Assembly: GCF_009937975.1 (NCBI RefSeq)
Contig: NZ_AP018441.1
Location: forward strand, 4,898,001-4,962,000
Source: Undibacterium sp. YM2
GTDB lineage: Bacteria > Pseudomonadota > Gammaproteobacteria > Burkholderiales > Burkholderiaceae_D
DNA: 64,000 nt
Reading direction: 5' to 3'
Every line of letters begins with the position of its first letter. Position 1 is the stretch's first letter. Positions 25,607 through 34,709 of this stretch are shown piece by piece. Position numbers and translations under genes: made by a program. The notes under the pieces are model-generated. The model was not told the DNA's origin and did no database searches. It saw only the letters and a list, made by a program, of their open reading frames with translations.

Positions 25607-26165
25607 CCGCAAAATCCATCACCTGATCCAGGTAATCAGCAAATTCTGCTATGCCATGATCACTGCCTTCAATCACGAACTGCCTGGCTTGCGGATAGTG
25701 AGCGACCATTTCGCGCCAGTCCAGCACTTCATCACCAGTCGCGGCAATCAAAAAGTAACGCTCAGGCTGGCTGATCTGTTCCACGGCCAGTGCACGCAGT
25801 TCAGCCATGTATTCTGCCTTGAATTCAAAGACTCTATCGCTATGGTAATAAGTGGTTACACCTACATAGCTTTCCAGGTCGCGCGGTGGCTTGACGGCAG
25901 GGTTCAGCAGTATGGCTTTGCAGCCGTATTTTTCTGCCAGCCAGGTCGCATAATAGCCACCCAGGGATGAGCCTATGATGCAGATATCTTCTGCCTGGTG
26001 CCCGGCCAGCAAGGCCTCGGCTTGCTGGATTGCCAGCGCTGGCGAGGGTGACAGGTCGGGGCAGGCTATCTCTTCGCTACGGCCCAGCTTCGCCATGTGC
26101 GCAAGCATGACACGCGCCTTGTAAGAATCAGGCGATGAGCGAAAGCCGTGCAGGTAGAGAATCAT
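25593..26165 (-). CDS. yqiA: YqiA-family alpha/beta-hydrolase esterase
   Basis: A 190-residue serine hydrolase. The oxyanion and nucleophile motifs are present: LYLHGFRSSPDSYKA at the start, IIGSSLGGYYATWLAEKYG (Ser near residue 66), the acid residue in ATGDEVLDW and the histidine in EGSDHGIAEFADYL. YqiA/YcfP proteins hydrolyse short acyl-CoA and esters in vitro; the natural substrate is not known. It starts within the mpl stop (ATGA) and overlaps the start of ubiC. Confidence 0.88.
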   Translation of the reverse strand: MILYLHGFRSSPDSYKARVMLAHMAKLGRSEEIACPDLSPSPALAIQQAEALLAGHQAEDICIIGSSLGGYYATWLAEKYGCKAILLNPAVKPPRDLESYVGVTTYYHSDRVFEFKAEYMAELRALAVEQISQPERYFLIAATGDEVLDWREMVAHYPQARQFVIEGSDHGIAEFADYLDQVMDFADGRA

Positions 26166-27577
26166 GCTGCAATCGCCGGGTTACCAGCTCGACTACCGGC
26201 CTGCTGTGCGCGGTCTTGCAGGGCATCCAGCAATTTTTGGTGGATGCCGCCAAAGCCGCCATTACTCATGATGAGTACATGGTCACCGGCCCTGGCCTTG
26301 CTGACGATGTCCAGCACCAGTTGATCTATCTTGTGATGACAGGCGACCTTGTCACCCAGCGGTGCCAATGCTTCTGCCAGATCCCAGCCCAGGGCTGATT
26401 TGCCATCCGCCTCGCCAAAACCAAATACCAGGTCGGCCTGCTCCAGACTACCGGGCAAGGCTTGTTTCATCGTGCCCAGCTTCATGGTGTTTGAGCGTGG
26501 TTCCAGCACGGCCAGGATGCGGGCATTGCCGACCTTGTGGCGCAAACCCTCAACGGTTGTGGCAACTGCTGTAGGGTGATGAGCGAAATCGTCGATGACG
26601 GTGACGCCATCCGCCACGCCGCGCACTTCCATGCGACGCTTGACGCTGACGAACTGGGCCAGGGCTTCTATCGAAATTTCTGGTGTGACGCCAACATGGC
26701 GGGCAGCAGCAATCGCGGCCAGTGCATTCTGGCGGTTATGTTCGCCATTCAGATTCCATTGCACCCTGCCTTGCAACTGGTCGTTGAAATAGACATCAAA
26801 GTCTTCACCGTCTTGCATGAGCAGACGCCAGGCCTGCTCATTACCAAAGAATTCTTTTTCGCTCCAGCAGCCGCGTTTAAGCACACGTTCCAGCGAGTCA
26901 TTATTGCCATTGACGATCAAACGGCCTACGCCAGGCACAGTGCGCACCAGGTGGTGGAACTGGGTCTCGATGGCGGCTACATCCGGGAAGATATCGGCAT
27001 GGTCATACTCAAGATTGTTCAGTACCGCTGTCTTGGCATGGTAATGCACGAACTTGCTGCGCTTGTCGAAGAAGGCAGTATCGTATTCGTCAGCCTCGAT
27101 GACAAAGAAGTCAGACGCATGGCTACCCCACAAACGGGCAGAGATACCAAAGTTCAGCGGTACGCCACCGATCAGAAAGCCAGGTGCATAACCGGCATAT
27201 TCGAGTATCCAGGCCAGCATGGCAGACGTTGTTGTTTTGCCATGCGTGCCAGCAACCGCGAGTACCCACTTGTCATGCAGGATATGCTCGCCCATCCATT
27301 GCGGGCCAGACACATAGGGCAAGCCACGGTTGAGGATTTCTTCCATCAGCGGGTTGCCACGCGAAACGACATTGCCTATGACATATAAATCAGGTTCCAG
27401 CGCTATCTGCTCAGCCCCAAAGCCCTGGGTCAGGCTGATGCCCTGGGATTCGAGCTGGGTGCTCATGGGCGGATAGACATTGGCATCACAGCCCGTCACG
27501 GTATGACCTGCTTCTTTTGCCAATACAGCCAGGCCACCCATGAAAGTGCCGCAGATACCTAAAATATGAATATGCAT
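26162..27577 (-). CDS. mpl: UDP-N-acetylmuramate:L-alanyl-gamma-D-glutamyl-meso-diaminopimelate ligase
   Basis: A 471-residue Mur-ligase-family enzyme that reuses murein tripeptide by joining it to UDP-MurNAc. HIHILGICGTFMGGLA at the N-terminus is the nucleotide-sugar site, VAGTHGKTTTSAMLAW (near residue 112) the ATP loop, and FFVIEADEYDTAFFDKRSK the Mpl-specific metal region. FAHHPTAV and LEPRSNTMKLG are also typical. It opens the mpl-yqiA-ubiC operon and diverges from a nucleotidyltransferase-like gene across 171 bp. Confidence 0.96.
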   Translation of the reverse strand: MHIHILGICGTFMGGLAVLAKEAGHTVTGCDANVYPPMSTQLESQGISLTQGFGAEQIALEPDLYVIGNVVSRGNPLMEEILNRGLPYVSGPQWMGEHILHDKWVLAVAGTHGKTTTSAMLAWILEYAGYAPGFLIGGVPLNFGISARLWGSHASDFFVIEADEYDTAFFDKRSKFVHYHAKTAVLNNLEYDHADIFPDVAAIETQFHHLVRTVPGVGRLIVNGNNDSLERVLKRGCWSEKEFFGNEQAWRLLMQDGEDFDVYFNDQLQGRVQWNLNGEHNRQNALAAIAAARHVGVTPEISIEALAQFVSVKRRMEVRGVADGVTVIDDFAHHPTAVATTVEGLRHKVGNARILAVLEPRSNTMKLGTMKQALPGSLEQADLVFGFGEADGKSALGWDLAEALAPLGDKVACHHKIDQLVLDIVSKARAGDHVLIMSNGGFGGIHQKLLDALQDRAQQAGSRAGNPAIAA

Positions 27578-27748
27578 AATTGAACCAAATTCCAGAATCC
27601 CGCAATTCTACCTGAGAGAAGGCATGTTCTTGTCACCACTCGTAACAGAAGCTGAAAACCTATGACTACATAGGCAAAAAATTGGCATTTCTCTGGCTTG
27701 AGGGGCCTTGTTTTTGGATTTCCCCAAGGTTTCAGTTATGATTACCCC

Positions 27749-28351
27749 ATGATGATCCATACACCGAATGAAGCAGAGAGCCTGCGGGCAGAGATTGCGG
27801 CGCTGGCGGCGCGCATGATCGCCGAGGATGGGGCTGACTATGCCTCAGCCAAGCGCAAGGCAGCCAAGCAATTGCTGGGCAACCATAAAGTCAAGGGCGA
27901 TGTCCTGCCTGACAATGCCCAGATTGAGCAGGAAGTACGCGAATACAATGAATTGTTCTTTGGCGATACCCAGCCACAGCGCTTATTGCATTTGCGACAA
28001 CTCACCCTTGAACTGATGGAAGAGCTGGAACGCTACAATCCTTATGTCGTAGGTGCGGTACTGAATGGCACGGCTGGCAACCATTCCGACATTCATTTGC
28101 ATCTGTTTGCCGACAATACCAAAGAAGTTGCCATTTACTTATTAAACAAGGATGTGCAGTTCGAGGTCTCAGAAAATTTCAATAACCGCAATGAAAGCAT
28201 AGAAACCCTGAGTTTCATGTACAAGAATGAAGGCGTACACCTGATCTTGCGCGATCAGGATGACATACGCAGCGGCCATGGCAAGGCTGCCGAGCGGGCC
28301 AATGCCTCAGGCTTGCGTGCCATCATGGCGGAAGCCGGGGCAGAAGAATAA
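27749..28351 (+). CDS. Nucleotidyltransferase-fold-like protein next to mpl
   Basis: A 200-residue soluble protein. The stretch VGAVLNGTAGNHSDIHLHLF (near residues 98-117) resembles the GS-G-SD-D motif of MNT-type polymerase-beta-fold nucleotidyltransferases, with His in place of the second Asp, so catalysis is doubtful. The N-terminal 60 residues are helical and charged. Homologues in Burkholderiales are sometimes named UDP-N-acetylmuramate-alanine ligase because of the neighbouring mpl, but no Mur-ligase motif is present. Start 27749 or 27752 (ATGATG). A stem (AGCGGGA/TCCCGCT, 28379-28405) follows. Confidence 0.6.
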   Translation: MMIHTPNEAESLRAEIAALAARMIAEDGADYASAKRKAAKQLLGNHKVKGDVLPDNAQIEQEVREYNELFFGDTQPQRLLHLRQLTLELMEELERYNPYVVGAVLNGTAGNHSDIHLHLFADNTKEVAIYLLNKDVQFEVSENFNNRNESIETLSFMYKNEGVHLILRDQDDIRSGHGKAAERANASGLRAIMAEAGAEE

Positions 28352-28510
28352 GCCTGGCAACACAGAAATAAACAGTAAAGCGGGATGGCGCAAAGCAGTC
28401 CCGCTCAACTCTTTACCTGCTCCTGTAGCAATATCGCACCACTCCCCCACTAAATCCCCTCCTTCTGAAGTAGCTGAAATACAATAGCGTTTTTTCATTT
28501 TCTGCCTGCC

Positions 28511-29731
28511 ATGAGTTACACGCTGACGATTCTCGCTGTCCAGACACCGGCCAGCGATGCAGAGACCTACACCTGGTTGAACGACAAGCGGGAAAGCTAT
28601 CACAGCAGTGATGCGGCGGCAGTACCAGTGCTGGTCAAATTTCATGATGCCATTACGCGCCTGTTCCCCTGCCTGTCCAGTTGCGCAGATGGCGAAGCCA
28701 TGGATGCCTGCCCCTGGTCGGATGGTCCGCTGATCAATAATTTTGTTGGCGACATGGGTGTTGTCGGCATTTCGCAGAGACATGAAGAAGTCATTCCGCA
28801 GATATTGCGATTTAGCAATACGCTAGGACTGACCGTGATTGATGAGCATGAAGGTGTAATACACAGGCCGCAGCGCTATCGCATCGTGCTACAGGGTGTC
28901 AAAGAAGATATGGCTGTGACTGCTGTAGCTGACAAACTGGCCCCCTTGTTCAAGCGCACGCCGGCGCAAGTTGCCGACATGCTCGCGCAAGCAGGCCTGG
29001 TGTTGAAAAAAGACCTGACGCAGATTGTCGCCCAAAACTATGTGGCTACACTGGCGCAATATGGTTGCGTCTGCGTTATGGAGCCAGACGTCAACATCAC
29101 CAGCGCCACCGCAGCGCAAAGCGCGGCTGTGCCCGAAGAAAACCCGGAGCATGCAACAGCGACGACACCGGCAGCAGGCACGGACCAAGCAATGCAGCGC
29201 TGGATAGCCTATAACAATACCGGCAAAAAGAAAGAAGAGGCAGACAAGCCCGAACCTGAAATCGTCAACTACGACGATATCCGTATTGCTGAACTGGCTG
29301 ATGGTCAAAAGCAGCTGATTTATGCTGTGGCGCTGAATTTTGTAGTGATCAGCATGAAGAGTGATGTTATTGGTTTTTTCACGATTGCATTTTGCCTGCT
29401 GCCCGTTGAAGTCATGTTCTTTGCCGGTTATTTAAAACTGGCCGCCAATATGGGATTCAACAACACCATGAGAAAGGTCATCGCTTACGGTTCCATGGTG
29501 CCGCTGGTGAACACCTTTATCTTGCTGGCCATCAATGATGAAGTCAATCGCCAGCTCAAGGATGCAGGCTTGCGGCCAAGTATCCTGGGCCTGTCTGCAA
29601 AACAGCGCGCCAGCTTGAATGAGGATATATGCCCCCCCTGGCCGCCCGCTAAAGTGGGCGATAGGCACGGCAATTTTCATCGCTGCCGTGATAGGCATCG
29701 CGCATTGGAGAATCAGCATACCCAAAGATAA
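28511..29731 (+). CDS. Membrane protein of unknown function, probably frameshifted at its 3' end
   Basis: A 406-residue frame. Residues 1-200 form a soluble domain with VIPQILRFSNTLGLTVID; a low-complexity Ala/Thr linker (about 200-235) follows, then two or three membrane helices (LIYAVALNFVVISM; IGFFTIAFCLLPVEVMFFAG; YGSMVPLVNTFILLA). From residue 375 the sequence turns into His/Arg-rich text unlike a real C-terminus. This change falls at a run of seven C (29632-29638). Removing one C joins this frame smoothly to the next one (29619-30059), giving a protein of about 515 residues. Confidence 0.65.
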   Translation: MSYTLTILAVQTPASDAETYTWLNDKRESYHSSDAAAVPVLVKFHDAITRLFPCLSSCADGEAMDACPWSDGPLINNFVGDMGVVGISQRHEEVIPQILRFSNTLGLTVIDEHEGVIHRPQRYRIVLQGVKEDMAVTAVADKLAPLFKRTPAQVADMLAQAGLVLKKDLTQIVAQNYVATLAQYGCVCVMEPDVNITSATAAQSAAVPEENPEHATATTPAAGTDQAMQRWIAYNNTGKKKEEADKPEPEIVNYDDIRIAELADGQKQLIYAVALNFVVISMKSDVIGFFTIAFCLLPVEVMFFAGYLKLAANMGFNNTMRKVIAYGSMVPLVNTFILLAINDEVNRQLKDAGLRPSILGLSAKQRASLNEDICPPWPPAKVGDRHGNFHRCRDRHRALENQHTQR

Positions 29732-30059
29732 GCGCCTGGATTCCAGCTTGCCGTGCGCGATGATGGGTAAATGGGTGTTTACAGGTACCAGCATGCAGAA
29801 AATATTGCGCCTGGATAAGGATGGCAATATGCAAAGCAGTGCCGGTCTCATGGGCACTTCACCTTACAGCGGCCTGAACGGTACATGGAAAGTACAGGAC
29901 AGGCACCTGCTGCAGGATAAAAATGACCGCCCGGCAAAACAAGGCAAGCCTGTCATTCTCAGCAAGGATGGCAAAACCATGACGCTGATCGATGAAGAAA
30001 ATGAAAAACAAGACTATATGTTGATCGAAGCTCTGGCACCGTACAACTGTAATCACTAA
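29619..30059 (+). CDS. Membrane-anchored small protein, probably the C-terminal part of the preceding gene
   Basis: A 146-residue frame with one membrane helix (about residues 12-30, KWAIGTAIFIAAVIGIAHW) and a small lipocalin-like beta domain: GKWVFTGTSMQKILRLDKDG, GTWKVQDRHLLQ, KDGKTMTLIDEE. No ribosome site precedes the ATG at 29619 and the frame overlaps the upstream one by 113 nt, too much for normal coupling. A single-base change in the C7 tract at 29632-29638 would fuse the two. Either it is the true C-terminus of one gene, or a separate gene with a weak start. Confidence 0.5.
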   Translation: MRIYAPPGRPLKWAIGTAIFIAAVIGIAHWRISIPKDKRLDSSLPCAMMGKWVFTGTSMQKILRLDKDGNMQSSAGLMGTSPYSGLNGTWKVQDRHLLQDKNDRPAKQGKPVILSKDGKTMTLIDEENEKQDYMLIEALAPYNCNH

Positions 30060-30450
30060 TTGTTATCGATCGACCTCTTGCCGGGCTTGTTACTCTGGCG
30101 CAGGCAACCACATCGCTGTAGCCCCGGCTTGTATTTGCATGCCTGACAGTTTTTATGAGCTTATGGATTGATTTTCTCTGCCTTGCACTTTTGACAAAGA
30201 CACAGGAAATAAAATCAATGGTTTTCGTAAATTGATATTGCGTATTTCTATGCAAGCTGTTGGCTTAACTTGCTTTAAGTGGATTTACTCATTCGCGTTT
30301 CAGCCGCTGAATAGCGGAACACAAAGAAAATTTGGCAGAAATAATCCGGGCTCTGTTTTTGTGCTTCATGCTCAGCCTGAGTTCACCTGTCTTCCTTTTT
30401 TATGCAGGACAAGTAAGTAATCAATCTTACTCAATTTTTTTACAAACAAA
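30060..30450. other. Gene-free stretch between convergent genes
   Basis: No open frame with a ribosome site, RNA gene or clear repeat is seen. The right half is AT-rich and includes ATTATTTTG before the stop of the DUF1444-like gene. Confidence 0.5.
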
Positions 30451-32142
30451 TTATTTTGGGCTCGCTAACTCCTCAACCGGCACTTCACGCAGGATTTTGC
30501 CTGCGATAAATTTGTCCCCGCCCTCTGTCTCACAGTGATAAGCCCACAAGACCACAGGCTCTTCAGTGTTGCCGGAATAACTGACCTGCTCTTCTGGCTC
30601 CAGCCACTCTGCGCGACCGCCATATTTTTCCCTGAATTGAAAATCGGAAGAAAAATTTCCTGTCGCAGATTTCAGCTTCCATAGTTTGTCTTGCAAGGTA
30701 TAGCTGCCAAACCGCAGCACCCTGATTTTTTCTTTGGAAATATTGCGCAAGACAATTACATATCTGGTTTCGCCATCCTGAGTGAATTTGCTCCTGGCAA
30801 AGCTGATATTAAGGAATTTGACGCCGTTAACAAGTTCGCTGACGGCGAGTGAAGTCTTGATAATATTTGCAGGTACAAACTGTCTGTGTACGCCAAAGGG
30901 CAGCGATGCAGCGAGAATATCGCTGATACCTTCTGCCTCTTTCAGTTCACCATAAGAATTACAGACATAAAAACTTTGAACACCGTGCAGTTGCGAAGAC
31001 ACTTTCACATTCACAGCAAATTTGGAGGCGCAATTATCATCCAGACTGACCCAGCCATCTTCTATCTGCTTGACCTTGGCCCATTGCAACTCGCCATCCG
31101 TAGTTGTCGGGATAAAAATTGAATAGTCAGGGTGCGCCTCGTAAATAGATAGCAAGCGCTGTGCCGTTTTTGACAAACTGCGAGGATTCATCGCCAAATT
31201 CATCGTATAAAAACCGAGTATGGAATCACCGCTATCAGGTTCATTCTGGAATTGCTTGACTACCTTGGTCCAGGGGAAGGCAATATTTCCATTTTCCAGC
31301 CGGATACCCGGACTTCCATAATGTTTTATCCATTTACCGCCCAGATTGCGTCTTAAACATTCGCCCAAAAAACATCCTATCAACTGCCATAATGTGCCGA
31401 TAAGATCGTCATTTCCTAATTTCCGTAGATAATTAATATACTCATCTGTCCAGCGCACACTTTCAAGCTCATAGCTGAGATCGATTTGCTTGTGCTCCTT
31501 GCAAATCTCGCGAAACGATTCAGCCCTGTCAATGGCCCAGGCCTGGAACTTGGCCACTTCCAGTTCCAATACCTTGAGTTCTTCAATATCTGTTTTGATT
31601 TCTACCCAACGCCTGTTTTGCCGGCGGTAGAGTGATGTACTGATCAGTTCTGAGTGGTGACTGAGATCCCTGCTGATCACCTCCTTGAGCAGGGCTATGC
31701 CTGCTTCAGACTGGCTGTCACAAAAAGCCAGGGCGTCGCGCCTGGGGATGGCGATGATAAAGCCATTATTGACACAGCTCGATAATTCGCTATCCCAGAG
31801 ATCATCCAGCAACATAGAACTTGCTACAAAACGCATGTCGGCAAAAACGCCGTATAGCGGTGCGCTGTCATGCAAGCCAAAAGTCCGGTCTATCCTTTGT
31901 TTGAGGTTGGACATTGCGGACTGGTGCAGTGTCGCCAGGGTCCATCGCTCTGCCCGCAAATGCTGCTCTTTAATAAAAACATAGCCGTTATTATCTTCGA
32001 CCAGATAGGCAATCCCCAGGCCATTTCCCAGGTCCTGGATACAAGCGCCCAGGGTATCTGCACTGCTATGTTCGCTGCTTTTAATGACACCCGCTTCTAC
32101 TACCTGTACATAGGCAATGGCTCTGCTACAAAATGAATTCAT
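30451..32142 (-). CDS. DUF1444-like large soluble protein
   Basis: A 563-residue soluble protein. The first 190 residues resemble DUF1444 (YtpP-like): GNGLGIAYLVEDNNGYVFIK, WTLATLHQSAMSNLKQR, RFVASSMLLDDLW and IAIPRRDALAFCDSQSE match the order seen in that family. The middle (about 190-330) is unassigned and helical. The C-terminal 230 residues hold a beta-rich region with VIVLRNISKEKIRVLRFG. The role is unknown. The next genes on this strand are an M48 protease and a DUF898 protein, upstream by 133 bp; operon membership is uncertain. Confidence 0.5.
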   Translation of the reverse strand: MNSFCSRAIAYVQVVEAGVIKSSEHSSADTLGACIQDLGNGLGIAYLVEDNNGYVFIKEQHLRAERWTLATLHQSAMSNLKQRIDRTFGLHDSAPLYGVFADMRFVASSMLLDDLWDSELSSCVNNGFIIAIPRRDALAFCDSQSEAGIALLKEVISRDLSHHSELISTSLYRRQNRRWVEIKTDIEELKVLELEVAKFQAWAIDRAESFREICKEHKQIDLSYELESVRWTDEYINYLRKLGNDDLIGTLWQLIGCFLGECLRRNLGGKWIKHYGSPGIRLENGNIAFPWTKVVKQFQNEPDSGDSILGFYTMNLAMNPRSLSKTAQRLLSIYEAHPDYSIFIPTTTDGELQWAKVKQIEDGWVSLDDNCASKFAVNVKVSSQLHGVQSFYVCNSYGELKEAEGISDILAASLPFGVHRQFVPANIIKTSLAVSELVNGVKFLNISFARSKFTQDGETRYVIVLRNISKEKIRVLRFGSYTLQDKLWKLKSATGNFSSDFQFREKYGGRAEWLEPEEQVSYSGNTEEPVVLWAYHCETEGGDKFIAGKILREVPVEELASPK

Positions 32143-32275
32143 TTACTTTATCCGGAATAATTAGCCAGGCTGTTTTTCTGTTTTTTGTCTGGCTCTTTGT
32201 TTGGTTCTTTGTTTGACGTTTGTTGCATTGCTTGTTTGGCCGCTATTTAAAGGTGCGCAAACTACCACGATTTTT

Positions 32276-33322
32276 TTACCGTGCCGCCGCCCTGAACCTT
32301 GCCACCCTGTCTTCAGTCGCCGGATGGCTGGACATGTATTGGGTGATACGTTTGGTGGTGGATTCTTGTGCGGCTTCACGCTTGTGCATTTTCTCCATGC
32401 GTTCCAGCGCATCGGCCAGGCGGGCGGGTGACAAGCCTGTTTCCTTCATGCGCCTGATCGCATAGCCGTCGGCTTCGGTTTCCATTTCACGCGAAAACTC
32501 CATATTCACGACCCCGGCAGACGCCAGGCTGACGACGGAACTGAAATCAGAAAACAGGCTGCCCGCAATCACCGTCACCATGGCATCGCGCACCAGGCGA
32601 CGCATGCCATGATTGCCTTCGACGTGGCCGATCTCATGCGCCAGCACGCCCGCCAGTTCTTCGGCCCCGGCCGGGCTCAGGCCACGGTCTTTATTGGTAC
32701 TGAGCATTTCTATCATGGCGTCGGTAACGACTATGGTGCCACCTGGCAGGGCAAAGGCGTTAGCACCTATGTCCGGTGCATTCCTGATTTCCAAGCGCAT
32801 GGGTATGCGGCCATGTTCGGGCATGACGCGCTCTATCGCTTCTTTGGCCTGGGCTATGCGCTGATCACTTAAATGGCTGCGGCTCAGCACTGATTTGTCC
32901 AGCAGTTTCATGACTTCGTCGCCAAGGGCCTGTTCGTACTTGCCAGGCAGGCGCGCAGCGATCTTGTCAGCCAATAAAGGCACGCCCCATTCACGCGCGG
33001 CCAGCAGCAAGGCCGCCATGACGATGATTGCTGCCAGTGCCCATTTCCATTGTCTTTGCCAGCGCTGCACCAGGCTGGGCCGGTAATCAAGAAAATCCAG
33101 CAGGGTTTGCTGGTCTGCCCTGTCATGAATTTCGCAATGGCTGCCGTCTGAAAAGCTGAGTATGCAGGGCGCATGTTCAAAGGGCTCTGACACCTGCAAT
33201 CTCTTTTTCCTGACGGGATATTGCTTGCCATCAAAAATGACATTCACAATATCTTGTTGCAAATCCAGCTGGATGGGCTGTATCCGGCTCTGTTGATGGT
33301 CGAAATAATTGGCTTTAATCAT
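32276..33322 (-). CDS. M48-family zinc metalloprotease
   Basis: A 348-residue membrane-bound protease. The zinc motif GVLAHEIGHVEGNHG (HEIGH, near residue 232) and the third ligand in METEADGYAIRRM (near 285) are intact, with DAMIEMLS and LPGGTIVVTDAM upstream. A single membrane helix lies near residues 91-110; the first 85 residues form a small beta domain. M48 proteases such as HtpX and BepA act on damaged or misfolded envelope proteins. The gene lies 7 bp after a DUF898 gene, a common pairing, so the two likely work together. Confidence 0.9.
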   Translation of the reverse strand: MIKANYFDHQQSRIQPIQLDLQQDIVNVIFDGKQYPVRKKRLQVSEPFEHAPCILSFSDGSHCEIHDRADQQTLLDFLDYRPSLVQRWQRQWKWALAAIIVMAALLLAAREWGVPLLADKIAARLPGKYEQALGDEVMKLLDKSVLSRSHLSDQRIAQAKEAIERVMPEHGRIPMRLEIRNAPDIGANAFALPGGTIVVTDAMIEMLSTNKDRGLSPAGAEELAGVLAHEIGHVEGNHGMRRLVRDAMVTVIAGSLFSDFSSVVSLASAGVVNMEFSREMETEADGYAIRRMKETGLSPARLADALERMEKMHKREAAQESTTKRITQYMSSHPATEDRVARFRAAAR

Positions 33323-33329
33323 GGGTCAA

Positions 33330-34595
33330 TTACCAGGATAAATCAAAGCCAAACATGTCGGCAGAACTGTCACCGGTGGCTTGCGTCTGCCCGGCTCTGC
33401 TGATGGCTTGCACCTGATCAAGTTCTTCTGCCATTAGACGTACATACGCCAGGCGAAAGCGATACAGCGCCACGACCGCAAATGGCCGGTACAAGCCAAG
33501 GCTGAACAAGGTGAAGAAAAAGTTTTTCACCTGCAAACGCCAGTAAGGCCAGTATGGCAGTGAAGAGTCTATGTCTATACCTGGGAAGCTGGTGTTGTCC
33601 CAGGATTTATTCCACGCCACGGCCTGTATATAGCTCAGGCACCCGATTGCGGCCAGCACTGCCGCCAACAGCATGAGAAATCCCATGACCAGGAAAAAAA
33701 CGTCTTTGGCACTACGGATGTATTGCAACAGGCTGCCACCATTTTTTTCTATGACGACAGCAACTATGCCACTCAGAAAAATGCCGACAATCAGGGAACA
33801 AAACAGTGCCAGCAATACGCCGACATAACTCCAGCTAAAGGCCCCGCTTTTCATGTCGCAACTGGCGCGCAAATTACCGTAGCTGATATTGTCATGCTGG
33901 TAGATACGCATTCTGGCATGCAGCCAGGGCCAGAAAAGATAACCGGCGAAAGCGAAGACTGCCATATAGCTTTCTTCAGGAAACAACGCACCAAACAAGC
34001 CAGGCAAGAGGATCACGAGAGCAACCAGTGCATAGGCCGCATAGGCATCCTGCACCGAGCCATGGAACTGGAAACGCAAACCACGGTAACTGGTCTGATG
34101 CAAGCGAAAACGCAAGGCGCTGCGCATCATGAAAGGCAAACCCAGCACGAATATGACGAAAAACAGCAATGCCAGGTTCTTTGATAAAGTGAACAGATAG
34201 TGATAACAGAACAGTAAAACCACGGCAACAAGACGGCCACGCAAAATGGTTTTTGCCTCACCATGAAAATTGAAACTGGCACCGGCGAGACTGGTATTGC
34301 GGTCAAAATATTCCAGCCGCCTGACCTTGGCCCAGGCCGAATAAATACCCAGTGTTGCCAGGCTCAGACAAAGATTGACTACCCAGATACGAAAATACTC
34401 TTTGCCAGTACCGCTGAAGCTGAGTTGATGCCAGTCTGGCATGCGCGGCTGCCCGGTCTTGCTGGCGATGGCTGCGGCTGTGGTTGCAGGCGAAGGATCA
34501 ATGTCCAGGGCATCGATGTTCTCGTTCGTCCACTCCTGGTATTCAACAAGGGGGACTGTGGGCAGCCAGACTTCGGCGTCTTGATGGATTTGCAT
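33330..34595 (-). CDS. DUF898 (YjgN-family) membrane protein
   Basis: A 421-residue polytopic protein. After an 80-residue soluble start comes the DUF898 signature: LSFSGTGKEYFRIWVVNLC, LGIYSAWAKVRRLEYFDRNT, and ASFNFHGEAKTILRGRL. About seven membrane segments follow, with a second copy of the RYLRFFHGS-like element at SYRGLRFQFHGSVQDAYAAY. YjgN proteins are inner-membrane proteins of unknown function. It is 7 bp upstream of the M48 protease gene. Confidence 0.85.
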   Translation of the reverse strand: MQIHQDAEVWLPTVPLVEYQEWTNENIDALDIDPSPATTAAAIASKTGQPRMPDWHQLSFSGTGKEYFRIWVVNLCLSLATLGIYSAWAKVRRLEYFDRNTSLAGASFNFHGEAKTILRGRLVAVVLLFCYHYLFTLSKNLALLFFVIFVLGLPFMMRSALRFRLHQTSYRGLRFQFHGSVQDAYAAYALVALVILLPGLFGALFPEESYMAVFAFAGYLFWPWLHARMRIYQHDNISYGNLRASCDMKSGAFSWSYVGVLLALFCSLIVGIFLSGIVAVVIEKNGGSLLQYIRSAKDVFFLVMGFLMLLAAVLAAIGCLSYIQAVAWNKSWDNTSFPGIDIDSSLPYWPYWRLQVKNFFFTLFSLGLYRPFAVVALYRFRLAYVRLMAEELDQVQAISRAGQTQATGDSSADMFGFDLSW

Positions 34596-34709
34596 TGCTG
34601 AACGTGGGTGTAATGTTTATCTGTGATCAGATGCAAATAAATTTTTCCGGCTTCGCTGTATCGGATATATGAATCAGGATGTATTGATGAGTATGGTTTT
34701 ATCAGTAGA

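Noticed and set aside
28379..28405. Stem AGCGGGA/TCCCGCT after the nucleotidyltransferase-like gene as a terminator.
   Set aside because: No T-run follows, so it is mentioned only as a possible hairpin.
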